Below, one piece after another: positions 16,428-24,940 of a DNA stretch of 44,814 nt. The translations under genes were made by a program, and so were the position numbers. Within the stretch, counting starts at the first letter, position 1; each line of letters starts with the position of its first letter. The DNA comes from Hymenobacter sp. ISL-91 (GTDB lineage Bacteria; Bacteroidota; Bacteroidia; Cytophagales; Hymenobacteraceae), in NCBI RefSeq assembly GCF_018613725.1, contig NZ_JAGGPS010000032.1, positions 47,947-92,760 on the forward strand. The letters run 5' to 3'. The notes beneath the pieces are model-generated. The model was not told the origin of the DNA. It was given only the letters and a program-made list of their open reading frames with translations, and made no database searches.

Positions 16428-18866
16428 CTACCGCCGGATAACGGCCCCGGCCTGCTGCTCGAACTGTTGAATCAGGCGGTTCATCACCTGGTCGATGGCC
16501 TGGTCGGTGAGCGTCTGGGTGGCATCCTGGAGCAGGAAGCTGACGGAGTACGACTTCTTGCCTTCGCCCAGGTTGTCGCCCTCGTACACGTCGAATACGT
16601 TCACATGGCGCAGCAGCTTCTTCTCGGCCCGACGGGCAATCTGGCGCAGCTGGTCGAAGCTCACGGTGCGGTCGACTACCAGGCTCAGGTCGCGGCGTAC
16701 CTCCGGGAACTTGGGCAGCTCCTGGGCCACGAGGCGGCTCTTGTACTTACGCATCAGGCCGTCCCAGTCCAGCTCGGCAAACCACACCGGCTGGCTTACA
16801 TCGAGGCGCTTAAGCATGGCCGGAGATACGGCCCCGAGCTGGGCTACCGGCTGGTTTTGGGCCAGCAGCGTGAGGCCACCCGCCAGGTAGGGGTGCTCGA
16901 CGGGCTTCGAGGCAGGCTCGGAGAAGCCCAGCGCGGCTAGTACCTGCTGCACCGCCCCGGCCAGCTGGTGGAACGAGCTTTTGGCCGATTTCTGCTGCCA
17001 GGTTTCGGCGGCGGTGTTGCCGGTGAGGTAGATGACGAGCTGGTTTTGCTCCTGGTGGCTGCCATCAGGCAACTGGCGGTAGGTTTTGCCGAACTCGTAG
17101 AGCTTCAAATCGCGCTGGCGGCGGTTCACGTTGTGGCGCACCACCTCCAGGCCGCTGGGCAGCAGGCTGGGCCGCAGTACGTTCAGCTCGGCGCTGTTGA
17201 AGTTGAGCAGGTGCACCAGCCCGGCATCGGGCGCGTCCTCGGTTTCGAAATAGCGCGAGTTGGTGATGGAGTTGGTGATGATTTCCGAAAAGCCCTGCCC
17301 ACTCAGCAGCCGGGCCACATGCTGGCGGATGATTTCGGGGTCGGGATTCGGGAATTTGGCCAGGAATGAGGCCGAATTGTGGGGCCTTAGCGCCACGTGG
17401 TTGTAGCCGTAGATGCGCAGAATCTCCTCAATCACGTCGGCTTCGCGCGTCACATCCACCTTGTGCGGCGGCACCGACAGAATCCATTCCTCATGGCCGG
17501 CCTCGTCAGTTAGCTCCTGCGTGATGAGCATGTCAAGGTCGGTAAGAATCTGGCGGATGCGGGCGGGGGCAATGAACTGGCCCACGAGCTTCTCGACCCG
17601 CGGCAGGCGCAGGCGCACCAGCGTGGGCTTAATCGGCGCGGGGTACTCGTCTACAACGGGCGCGGCCACGGTGGCGCCAGCTACTTCCTGCAGCAGCAAC
17701 GCGGCGCGCTTGAGAGCCAGCAGCACCATGTTCGGGTCGGTGCCGCGCTCGAAACGGAACGAGGCATCGGTTTTGAGCTGGTGCGTCTGGGCAGTTTTGC
17801 GCACCACGGCCGGCGCGAAGTAGGCGCTTTCCAAAAACACCCGGGTGGTGGTGTCGCTCACGCCCGAGGTCTGCCCACCGAACACGCCGGCCAAGGCCAG
17901 CGGCTGGCCGTTGGCATCGGCAATAACCAAATCCTCGGCCTTCAATGTGCGCACTACGCCGTCAAGCGTCGTGAACTTCTCCGCGGCTTCCGCCCGCTTC
18001 ACCCGGATGTGGTGGCCGGCCAGTTGGTCGGCATCAAACGCGTGCAACGGCTGGCCCAGCTCGTGGAGCACGAAATTGGTCACGTCGACTACGTTGTTGA
18101 TTGGGGCCAGGCCGATGCTGCGCAGGCGGCGCTGCAGCCACTCGGGCGACGACGCTACTTGCACATTCTCGAGCAGCAGCCCGGCGTAGCGCGGACAGGC
18201 AGCGGGGTCGTCGAGTGTAACGCTGATATTTTGGGCAGCCGCCTCGGCCGGGGCCTTAAAACCACTCACATCGGGCAGCTGGCAGGGCTGGCGCAGCAGA
18301 GCGCGCAGCTCGCGGGCCACGCCGTAGTGCGAGGCCGCGTCGGCCCGGTTTGGCGTCAGGCCGATTTCGAATACCGAGTCGGAACCCAGGCCGAAGTAGT
18401 CGGCGGCGGGCGTGCCGTTGGGCAGGTCGGTGTCGAGCACCATAATGCCGGCGTGCGACTGGCCCAGGCCGATTTCGTCCTCGGCGCAGATCATGCCCTC
18501 GGAGGCCGCACCCCGGATTTTCGATTTCTTGATTTTGAACGGCTCGCCGGCCGTGGGGTACAGCATGGCGCCTTCGAGGGCTACCACCACGCGCTGGCCG
18601 GCGGCCACGTTGGGGGCTCCGCACACAATCTGGCGCGGAGTGGCGTCGCCCACATCCACGGTGGTCAGGCTGAGCTTGTCGGCGTCGGGGTGCTTTTCGC
18701 GGGTGAGCACCGTGCCCAGCACCAGGCCGCGCAGCCCGCCGGGCACGCTCTCCAGTTCCTCAATGCCCTCTACTTCCAGCCCCGAGTCGGTGAGCAGCGC
18801 CCCGATTTCGGCGGCAGGTTTATCAGTAGGAATGAGCGAGCGGAGCCAGTCGTAGGATATCTTCAT
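16428..18866 (-). CDS. pheT: Phenylalanine--tRNA ligase beta subunit
   Basis: An 812-residue PheT, the large subunit of the (alpha-beta)2 enzyme that charges tRNA-Phe. The start MKISYDWLRSLIPT is diagnostic. In order: the OB-fold tRNA-binding domain (about 40-150; VGDATPRQIVCGAPNVA, GLGQSHAGIMVLD), the B3/B4 editing region (RYAGLLLENVQV, NNVVDVTNFVLHELGQPLHA), the B5 domain, the catalytic-like core (RIYGYNHVALRP), and a C-terminal FDX-ACB anticodon domain (LPKFPEVRRDLSLVVDR). pheS is not in the window. A TACCTTTG promoter element lies 110 bp upstream, and the leader carries an inverted repeat. Confidence 0.97.
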   Translation of the reverse strand: MKISYDWLRSLIPTDKPAAEIGALLTDSGLEVEGIEELESVPGGLRGLVLGTVLTREKHPDADKLSLTTVDVGDATPRQIVCGAPNVAAGQRVVVALEGAMLYPTAGEPFKIKKSKIRGAASEGMICAEDEIGLGQSHAGIMVLDTDLPNGTPAADYFGLGSDSVFEIGLTPNRADAASHYGVARELRALLRQPCQLPDVSGFKAPAEAAAQNISVTLDDPAACPRYAGLLLENVQVASSPEWLQRRLRSIGLAPINNVVDVTNFVLHELGQPLHAFDADQLAGHHIRVKRAEAAEKFTTLDGVVRTLKAEDLVIADANGQPLALAGVFGGQTSGVSDTTTRVFLESAYFAPAVVRKTAQTHQLKTDASFRFERGTDPNMVLLALKRAALLLQEVAGATVAAPVVDEYPAPIKPTLVRLRLPRVEKLVGQFIAPARIRQILTDLDMLITQELTDEAGHEEWILSVPPHKVDVTREADVIEEILRIYGYNHVALRPHNSASFLAKFPNPDPEIIRQHVARLLSGQGFSEIITNSITNSRYFETEDAPDAGLVHLLNFNSAELNVLRPSLLPSGLEVVRHNVNRRQRDLKLYEFGKTYRQLPDGSHQEQNQLVIYLTGNTAAETWQQKSAKSSFHQLAGAVQQVLAALGFSEPASKPVEHPYLAGGLTLLAQNQPVAQLGAVSPAMLKRLDVSQPVWFAELDWDGLMRKYKSRLVAQELPKFPEVRRDLSLVVDRTVSFDQLRQIARRAEKKLLRHVNVFDVYEGDNLGEGKKSYSVSFLLQDATQTLTDQAIDQVMNRLIQQFEQQAGAVIRR

Positions 18867-18870
18867 GTTG

Positions 18871-18965
18871 GTTGCCAGTGGTCGGTTGCCAGTTTCCGAG
18901 GTTCGATAGGCCGTGACCAGGTTGCTTTAAAACAAACCGGCAACTGGCAGCCGACCACCGGCAAC
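18871..18965. repeat. Inverted repeat in the pheT leader
   Basis: 24-bp arms (18871-18894 and 18942-18965) of the GTTGCCAGTGGTCGG type with two mismatches, separated by 47 bp. It lies between the pheT start codon and its predicted promoter, so the pheT mRNA leader would carry it. Confidence 0.75.
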
Positions 18966-18975
18966 TGAATTCGGA

Positions 18976-18983
18976 CAAAGGTA
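18976..18983 (-). promoter_or_regulatory. -7 promoter element TACCTTTG for pheT
   Basis: Exact TAnnTTTG match on the minus strand. The predicted leader is about 105 nt and contains the inverted repeat at 18871-18965. Confidence 0.5.
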
Positions 18984-19067
18984 CAGATTCGGGCGGGCGG
19001 TGTAAAGCGGCGTGCCGGGCTGCCGGTAAGCCCATCAGAATCGTTCATTTCAAATGTGGGAATTATG

Positions 19068-19099
19068 TTGAATAACTGGCATCATTCGCGTAACTTTCC
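19068..19099 (+). promoter_or_regulatory. Possible promoter TTG-N21-TAACTTTC of the secreted metalloprotease
   Basis: A TTG at 19068-19070 and a one-mismatch -7 element at 19092-19099 stand in suitable spacing, 41 bp before the ATG at 19141. Confidence 0.35.
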
Positions 19100-19140
19100 G
19101 GACTTTCCTTTACTGTTTATCAAGCATTTTTGCGCATTTG

Positions 19141-21603
19141 ATGAAAACTTTACTTACTGTACCAGCACTGCTGGTAAGTCTGGCTGGCTTCAGCCAGACG
19201 CCTAAATTCATCCTCGACTCTGCCCCCGCTCCGGCTACTATCTGCTATGCGCGCCCCGAGAGCATGCACACGCAGCTGCCGCCGCCCGCTGCCTACCTGG
19301 AGCAGCAGCGTAGTGGCCGCCGCGTTAACGGAGCCAAAATTGAGGTAACCTACACCGGCTTTTCGCCCGAAGCGCAGGCCGCCTTCCAATACGCCGTCGA
19401 CATCTGGCAGTCGGTGCTGATTTCGCCGGTGACCATCCGGGTAAATGCCAACTGGACCACGCTGGGTACCAACGTGCTGGGTTCGGCCGGCCCTACGGCT
19501 TACTACCGCGACCTGAACGGCGCTACCCGCGCCGGCGTGCTGTATCCGGTGGCGCTGGCCGAAAAAATCAGCGGCCAGGACCTGAACCTGCCAACCGACC
19601 CCGACATCACCACCCGTTTCAACAGCAGCTTCAATTGGTACTACGGGCTCGATATGAAGACGCCATCCGGCAAGCATGACCTGGTATCGGTGGTGCTGCA
19701 CGAGCTGGGCCACGGACTGGGCTTTATTGCCGGCACCAGCTACACGGCTCCCAACGGGTTTTACGGCAACCCACCGTCCATTTTCAGCACCTACATCGAA
19801 ACCCTGGCCGGCGAGCCAATTACCAACAACCCCGCTTTCCCGAACGGCTCGGCCGCCCTCGGCACGCAGCTGACCAGTGGCCAGCTGTACTTCAACAGCC
19901 CGCTGGCCCGGTCCGTCAACAACGACACCCGGCCCCGGCTGTTTGCGCCGGCTACCTACTCGGCCGGTTCCAGCATTTCGCACCTCGATGAAGCCACGTA
20001 CCGCGCCGGCGACATCAACTCGCTGATGTCGCCCCAGATTGGTGCGGCCGAAGCCATGCACAACCCCGGCCCGATTACGCTGAAGATGTTCGACGAGATG
20101 GGCTGGTTCAACACGGCTATCCGCACCACGCCGCTGAAGGACTCGGAAGTGGCCCGCGACTTTACGGTTACGGCAACCATCATCAGCGACGGCACCGTTA
20201 CCCCCGGCTCGGTGAAGCTCAACTATGCCATTGATAATGCCGCGCCCGTAGCTGTCACGATGACCAACACCACCGGTAACACCTACCAGGGCGTTATTCC
20301 GAACCCGGGCCTCAACCACACCGTCAGCTACTTCATCACGGCTACCGACAACGAAACCAAGCGCACCTACTCGGCGCCGGCCGCTTACCAGCCCAACGTG
20401 ACAACTGCCGACCGCTACTCGTTTAAAGTGGGCCCCGATGTGGTGGCGCCGCTCGTGCAGCACCGGGCCGCAACCTACGTGTTTGCCGATAAGCTGCCGC
20501 TGAACCTGCAGGTACAAGCCACCGACAACCTGGGCGTAAGCACCGTACAGGCCGAAGTGTTTGTTAATGGTGTGGCCCGGCCCACCATTACGCTCACTCG
20601 CCAGGGCACTTCCGACAATTTCGTGGGCAACCTGACGGCTGCGGGCGTAGTAGCCGGCGACGTGCTTACCTACCGCATTGTCGTCCGCGACATGGCCGCT
20701 GCTGCCAACCAGACCCTGAACCCCGCCACTGGCTTCTATACGGTGAATGTGGTAAGCTTTAAGCCCGCTCAGGAGGCGTACGCCAATAACTTCAACGCCA
20801 CCACGCCGCTCGATTTCGTAGGCGAAGGTTTCCGGATCACCCAGCCCGCCGACTTCGCCAACCCGGCTATCCATTCCGACCATCCGTACACCAACGACTC
20901 GTCGCTCATCTACCAGATGCTGGTGCCCATCAAGGTAACGTCGAAGAACACGAGCATGACGTTTGACGAAGTAGTGCTGGTGGAGCCCGGCGAGCCCAAC
21001 GCCCCCTTCGGCACCGTCGATTTTTATGACTTTGTAGTGGTAGAGGGCAGCACCGACCAGGGAGCCACCTGGAAGCCTGTGGCCGACGGCTACGACTCGC
21101 GCCTGCAGGCCGACTGGCTGGCGGCCTGGAACGCCAAGGTTACGGCAGCCGGCAACTCCACCGCCGCGGGTTCGGCTTCGTTGTTTAAGCCCCACACCTT
21201 CAGCCTGGGCAGCAAGTACAACGTGGGCGACGAAGTGCGCCTGCGCTTCCGCCTCACCTCCGACCCTGGCGCCTTCGGCTGGGGATGGGCCATCGACAAT
21301 GTGGTAGTTAGCAACGTGGTAACCAGCATAGCTTCGGAGCTGAAAGCCAGTGGCAGCCTCGTGGTGTCGCCCAACCCCAGCGCGGGCCAGTTCCGGGTGC
21401 AGGCCAGCTTCAGCCGGCCTACCAGCGGCCTGCAGGTTGTGGTGCGCAACATGCTGGGCCAAGAGGTATTCCGGCAGGCAGTGCCCGCAACGGCCAACCT
21501 CAATCTGCCCATCGACCTGGGTCAGCTGGCCAACGGCATTTACCAGCTCAGCCTGGGCAACGGTGCCGATGCCGCCTCACGCAAAATCCTGATTCAGCGG
21601 TAG
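19141..21603 (+). CDS. Secreted zinc metalloprotease with type IX secretion C-terminal domain
   Basis: An 820-residue exported protein. It starts with a Sec signal peptide (KTLLTVPALLVSLAGFSQT). The zinc site is HELGHGLGF at 187-195 with catalytic E188, a metzincin-like motif. About 340-560 forms repeated beta domains (TVTATIISDGTVTPG, LPLNLQVQATDNLGV), typical of Ig/FN-like modules. The last 80 residues are a type A T9SS sorting domain (LVVSPNPSAGQFRV, VRNMLGQEVFRQ, NGIYQLSL, RKILIQR). It should be passed to the outer membrane, processed and released or surface-attached. The ATG at 19141 is preferred over the TTG directly before it. A bidirectional terminator follows at 21672-21714. Confidence 0.9.
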   Translation: MKTLLTVPALLVSLAGFSQTPKFILDSAPAPATICYARPESMHTQLPPPAAYLEQQRSGRRVNGAKIEVTYTGFSPEAQAAFQYAVDIWQSVLISPVTIRVNANWTTLGTNVLGSAGPTAYYRDLNGATRAGVLYPVALAEKISGQDLNLPTDPDITTRFNSSFNWYYGLDMKTPSGKHDLVSVVLHELGHGLGFIAGTSYTAPNGFYGNPPSIFSTYIETLAGEPITNNPAFPNGSAALGTQLTSGQLYFNSPLARSVNNDTRPRLFAPATYSAGSSISHLDEATYRAGDINSLMSPQIGAAEAMHNPGPITLKMFDEMGWFNTAIRTTPLKDSEVARDFTVTATIISDGTVTPGSVKLNYAIDNAAPVAVTMTNTTGNTYQGVIPNPGLNHTVSYFITATDNETKRTYSAPAAYQPNVTTADRYSFKVGPDVVAPLVQHRAATYVFADKLPLNLQVQATDNLGVSTVQAEVFVNGVARPTITLTRQGTSDNFVGNLTAAGVVAGDVLTYRIVVRDMAAAANQTLNPATGFYTVNVVSFKPAQEAYANNFNATTPLDFVGEGFRITQPADFANPAIHSDHPYTNDSSLIYQMLVPIKVTSKNTSMTFDEVVLVEPGEPNAPFGTVDFYDFVVVEGSTDQGATWKPVADGYDSRLQADWLAAWNAKVTAAGNSTAAGSASLFKPHTFSLGSKYNVGDEVRLRFRLTSDPGAFGWGWAIDNVVVSNVVTSIASELKASGSLVVSPNPSAGQFRVQASFSRPTSGLQVVVRNMLGQEVFRQAVPATANLNLPIDLGQLANGIYQLSLGNGADAASRKILIQR

Positions 21604-21605
21604 CA

Positions 21606-21640
21606 TTTAGCTGCTAGCTATTAGCTGAGAGCTGTTAGCT
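21606..21640. repeat. AGCT-unit arm pairing with the array at 21761-21835
   Basis: Overlapping TTAGCTGCTAGCTATTAGCT-type units just after the metalloprotease stop. They are inverted relative to the GCTAACA array at 21761-21835, so the terminator at 21672-21714 lies between two complementary arms. Confidence 0.55.
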
Positions 21641-21671
21641 TTTTATTCTCATTGAGCTACAGCCAAACGTG

Positions 21672-21714
21672 AAAAAAGGGCGGCCTCTCCTCATCGGAGG
21701 GGCCGCCCTTTTTT
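21672..21714. terminator. Bidirectional terminator between the metalloprotease and DUF1684 genes
   Basis: A 19-bp stem (AAAAAAGGGCGGCC plus TCTCC with GGAGG plus GGCCGCCCTTTTTT) and a 5-nt loop. It has a T tract in both directions and lies in the convergent gap. Confidence 0.9.
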
Positions 21715-21760
21715 GATGGTGCGTTGCGCCAGCCCAATACCAGCATCGGACTCAGAACGG

Positions 21761-21835
21761 GCTAACAGCTAACAGCTAACAGCTAACAGCTAACAGCTAA
21801 CAGCTAACAGCTAACAGCTAACAGCTAACAGCTAA
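21761..21835. repeat. Tandem GCTAACA heptamer array, about 10.7 copies
   Basis: 75 bp of uninterrupted, identical 7-bp units ending eight bases before the DUF1684 stop. The unit is the same AGCTAAC word scattered in other intergenic repeats of the window. The array is a likely site of replication-slippage length change. Confidence 0.95.
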
Positions 21836-21842
21836 AGAATAC

Positions 21843-22457
21843 TCACTTGAAGGCCATTTCGCCGGCTTCAATTTGCAGCTTCAGGCGGTTATCGGGCGGG
21901 GGTACGGGGCAGACATATTCGGCAGAGTAGGCGCAGTAGGGGTTGTAGGCCTCGTTGAAGTCGAGCAACACTTCGGTGTCAGCGGCGGCGGGCAGGGGCG
22001 CATCGAGGTAGCGGCCGCCGCCGTAGCTGCCGAAGCCGTTGGTGCGGTCGGTGAAGGGCACAAACAGGGTGGTGTCCTTGCCATCGGCTTTCAGGAAGAG
22101 GGTGAGCTGATACTCCTGCTTGTTGACGATGAACTTGGCCCGGCCCCAGCGCAGGTACTTATCGGCTTTGCCATCGGTGAGGGGCATTTCGACGGTGTCG
22201 CGCTGCGGAAAGTGCTCCAGCTGCGCCTCCAGCCGGAAGTCGCGGTTGGGCGGATAGAACCGGAGGCTGTCGAAGCTTTGGCGCAGCTCGGTGCTGAGGG
22301 GCGAAGAGTTGGGCCGGCGGAAGGCGTTGTTTTTGGCTTCGCGCTGCTGTAGCAGCCGGGCGGTGTACTGGTCCTGACCCAGCACGAGGTCTTGCACGAA
22401 GTAGCCGAACACGAGCAGCAGGCCCAGGCCGATGAGAAGTTTGGGGTTGAAACGCAT
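21843..22457 (-). CDS. DUF1684 domain-containing protein
   Basis: A 204-residue protein with one N-terminal hydrophobic segment (LLIGLGLLLVFGYFVQDL), probably a membrane anchor or uncleaved signal. The DUF1684 signature is in the C-terminal half: FVPFTDRTNGFGSYGGGRYL, LLDFNEAYNPYCAYS, YVCPVPPPDNRL and AGEMAFK. The biochemical role of this family is unknown to me. The ATG at 22457 fits; an in-frame ATG at 22523 would lie upstream of the strong -7 element at 22462-22469 and adds only charged filler. The mRNA may have almost no leader. Confidence 0.88.
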   Translation of the reverse strand: MRFNPKLLIGLGLLLVFGYFVQDLVLGQDQYTARLLQQREAKNNAFRRPNSSPLSTELRQSFDSLRFYPPNRDFRLEAQLEHFPQRDTVEMPLTDGKADKYLRWGRAKFIVNKQEYQLTLFLKADGKDTTLFVPFTDRTNGFGSYGGGRYLDAPLPAAADTEVLLDFNEAYNPYCAYSAEYVCPVPPPDNRLKLQIEAGEMAFK

Positions 22458-22461
22458 AGCG

Positions 22462-22469
22462 CAAAGGTA
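22462..22469 (-). promoter_or_regulatory. -7 promoter element TACCTTTG for the DUF1684 gene
   Basis: Exact TAnnTTTG followed by C. Only four bases separate it from the ATG at 22457, so transcription would begin at or next to the start codon. Confidence 0.55.
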
Positions 22470-22604
22470 GGGCCTGCTATCTGGCCGCACGCGCCGGGCA
22501 GCGGGCCCTACCTGTGCCTGCATGAAACCTAGCCTGCCCGACGGCTCACGGCCTAGCCACTAGGCAGTGCCATAAAAGTTGCGCCAGCTGGGTATCCACA
22601 TCCT

Positions 22605-23372
22605 CTACAGCATGCCTTCATCGGCGAAGCTGTGGTAGCCCTGGTCGGTGAAGATGAGGTGGTCGAGTACGGGCAGGTCGAGCAGCTGGCCGGCTTCCTT
22701 GAGCTTGCGGGTGAGGGCAATATCGGCGGCCGAGGGGTTACGGTTGCCGCTGGGGTGGTTGTGCACCAGCACAATACTGCTGGCCAGTTGCTCCAGCGCC
22801 TCCTTGAAGATGAGCTTGGGGTCGGCCACGGTGCCGGCCACCCCGCCCCTACTGATGCTGACGGTGCGCATCACCACGTTGGCCCGGTTCAGCAGTATCA
22901 CCCAGAACTCCTCGTGGGGCAAATCCTGCAGATGGGGCTGCATTACATGGTAGATGTCGCGCGAGCAGGTGATGGTATTGCGGGCCGGCGCGTCGGCTTC
23001 CTTACGGCGGCGGCCCAGCTCCAGGGCCGCCACAATGGTAATGGCGCGGGCCTCGCCGATGCCTTTTTGCTTCATCAGCTCTTTCACCGAGAAGCGGGCC
23101 AGCGTGTTGAGGTCATTCTGCGCCGCTTTCAGCACGAGCTTGGCCACATCGACGGCCGACAACTTGGCGGTGCCCGAGCCCAGCAGAATGGCCAGCAGCT
23201 CGGCATCCGACAGCACGGCGCGGCCCTTTTGCAGCAGCTTTTCGCGCGGCCGGTCTTCCTCGGCCCAGCTCTTGATGCCACTAACGACCGGCATATAGGG
23301 TGCTGGCGTGCCGTTGGAGGCGGCTGGGCCGGGTTGCGCCGGGTTTTCCGACAGCTTGTCAAACTCTTGCAT
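22605..23372 (-). CDS. radC: RadC family JAB-domain protein
   Basis: A 255-residue RadC-family protein. It has an N-terminal helix-hairpin-helix part (WAEEDRPREKLLQKG, MKQKGIGEARAITIVAALEL) and a C-terminal JAB/MPN metalloprotease-like domain whose zinc motif is HNHPSGNRNPSAADI. The family is historically named DNA repair protein, but its activity is uncertain. The start is not decided: ATG at 23372 is taken here, while ATG at 23294 (MPVVSGIKSW) would give a length closer to typical RadC. The gene is divergent from the metallophosphoesterase. In 22458-22604 there is only the DUF1684 promoter and no other feature. Confidence 0.93.
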   Translation of the reverse strand: MQEFDKLSENPAQPGPAASNGTPAPYMPVVSGIKSWAEEDRPREKLLQKGRAVLSDAELLAILLGSGTAKLSAVDVAKLVLKAAQNDLNTLARFSVKELMKQKGIGEARAITIVAALELGRRRKEADAPARNTITCSRDIYHVMQPHLQDLPHEEFWVILLNRANVVMRTVSISRGGVAGTVADPKLIFKEALEQLASSIVLVHNHPSGNRNPSAADIALTRKLKEAGQLLDLPVLDHLIFTDQGYHSFADEGML

Positions 23373-23448
23373 GGGGCACCGTTGTTGTAAGCCCGGAATT
23401 TACTTTAAAATCCGCAGGCTCAGCAACCTGTTGCCAGCCTCAGTGCCT

Positions 23449-23456
23449 TACTTTTG
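23449..23456 (+). promoter_or_regulatory. -7 promoter element TACTTTTG for the metallophosphoesterase
   Basis: Exact TAnnTTTG match 31 bp before the ATG at 23488. A TTG at 23431-23433 is somewhat too close for an ideal -33 element. Confidence 0.5.
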
Positions 23457-23487
23457 TGGTCCCAATTCCGGGAACCCGCTTTCAACT

Positions 23488-24735
23488 ATGTCCCGCAAAC
23501 TTTTTCTACCCATCTTTCTGGCCCTGATAGCCGCTGCCGAGTGGTATGCTTTCCAGGCCGTTCGCACGCTTGTTCAATCGGCTTCGCCCGGCGTACGCCG
23601 CACTACGGTGGTGGTGTACTGGTTTATCACGATTTTGGTGTGGGGCCTGGGCATGTGGGCCGTGAGCAGCCGCCGCGAGCATGCCTCTTACAAAGCCTAT
23701 CTGGGCGGCATGCTGCTGGCGGTTATTGCGGCCAAAATGGTCGTCATTATTCCGCTGCTGCTCGAAGATGCGGTGCGCCTGGGCCGCTGGGCGGTGCAGC
23801 TGGTGGGCCGGCCGGCCGGAGCCGGCTCGGGCCCGGCTATTTCGCGCAGCGAATTTCTAAGCAAGGCGGCCCTGGTGGCAGGGGCCGTGCCGTTCGTGGC
23901 GCTGCTCTGGGGCATGTTCAAGGGCCGTACCGACTACACCGTGAAACGCGTAGTGCTGTGCTTCCCCAACCTACCGGCCTCGTTCGATGGGTTCAAAATG
24001 CTTCAGATTTCCGACCTCCATGCCGGCTCGTTCCAGAGCCTTGCGCCCCTGCGCCGGGCTGTGGCGCTCATCAACGAGCAGGCCGCCGACCTGGTCGTGA
24101 TGACCGGCGACCTGGTGAACAACTACGCCACCGAAGTCGAGGAGCATATCGATACGCTGGCCGGTATCCGGGCCAAGCTGCCGGTGTACTCGGTGCTCGG
24201 CAACCACGACTACTCCGACTACGTGGACTGGACCAAGGAGGGCGGGCTGCCGGCCAAACAGGCCAACCTGGCCCGTATGAAAGCCAACCACGCCAAAATG
24301 GGCTGGAACCTGCTACTGGATGAGGCCCGGACAATTGAGCGCAACGGCGAGAAAATAAGCTTGCTTGGAGTACAGAACTGGGGTGCGCGCGGCTTTGCGC
24401 AGTACGGCAACCTGGCCAAAGCCCACGCCGCCGCCGACCCCGCGGCCCCGTTTAAAATCCTGCTCTCCCACGACCCTTCCCACTGGGATGAGCAGGTGCA
24501 GGAGTACCCCGACATCGACCTGATGCTGGCCGGCCATACCCACGGCATGCAGTTTGGCGTCAACCTCTCGTTTTTAAAGTGGAGCCCCGTGCAGTACGCC
24601 TACAAGCAGTGGGCAGGCCTGTACCAGCGGGGCCGCCAGCACCTGTACGTGAATACGGGCTTGGGCTTCATTGGCTACCCCGGCCGGGTGGGCTTCCTGC
24701 CCGAAATAACAGTTTTTGAGCTGCGTCGCGGGTAA
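23488..24735 (+). CDS. Membrane-anchored metallophosphoesterase
   Basis: A 415-residue calcineurin-like phosphoesterase. Three hydrophobic segments occupy residues 1-95 (LFLPIFLALIAAAEWYAF, VVVYWFITILVWGLGMWAV, GGMLLAVIAAKMVVIIPLL), and a fourth, short, hydrophobic stretch lies near 130. The catalytic domain shows the five blocks in order: ISDLHAGSF, VMTGDLVNN, VLGNHDYSD, LLSHDPSHW and LAGHTHGMQ. It resembles the YkuE/YaeI-type phosphodiesterases that act on lipids or nucleotides at the membrane; the substrate is unknown. The ATG at 23488 is chosen because the membrane segment begins there and a promoter box lies just upstream. Confidence 0.92.
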   Translation: MSRKLFLPIFLALIAAAEWYAFQAVRTLVQSASPGVRRTTVVVYWFITILVWGLGMWAVSSRREHASYKAYLGGMLLAVIAAKMVVIIPLLLEDAVRLGRWAVQLVGRPAGAGSGPAISRSEFLSKAALVAGAVPFVALLWGMFKGRTDYTVKRVVLCFPNLPASFDGFKMLQISDLHAGSFQSLAPLRRAVALINEQAADLVVMTGDLVNNYATEVEEHIDTLAGIRAKLPVYSVLGNHDYSDYVDWTKEGGLPAKQANLARMKANHAKMGWNLLLDEARTIERNGEKISLLGVQNWGARGFAQYGNLAKAHAAADPAAPFKILLSHDPSHWDEQVQEYPDIDLMLAGHTHGMQFGVNLSFLKWSPVQYAYKQWAGLYQRGRQHLYVNTGLGFIGYPGRVGFLPEITVFELRRG

Positions 24736-24769
24736 AAGAAAGCTGCTAGCCCTGAGGGCTGCACTATGC

Positions 24770-24826
24770 GCGAGTGGGCATTTCGGCGGGTTTCTACCTG
24801 TCCGAAATGCTCACTCGCTTCTTTTT
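24770..24826 (+). terminator. Intrinsic terminator after the metallophosphoesterase
   Basis: A 17-bp stem with one mismatch (24770-24786 with 24802-24818, GCGAGTGxGCATTTCGG) and a 15-nt loop, then a T-rich tract. Confidence 0.85.
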
Positions 24827-24940
24827 GCGGCTATTACTTGGCCGGGCTGCAGCGGCTAAACTTAACAACTTCTCTTACCGTATATGCGCCATTCCCTTTT
24901 CTCTCCTTCTCTTTTCTCTCCTGATTTTCACTCTCTTCCT

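Noticed and set aside
19150..21462. Open frame of 770 codons antisense to the metalloprotease
   Set aside because: The plus-strand protein has a signal peptide, zinc motif and sorting domain; the antisense frame has none and is compositionally odd.
21761..21835. CRISPR array
   Set aside because: The units are 7 bp with no spacers; this is a simple tandem repeat.
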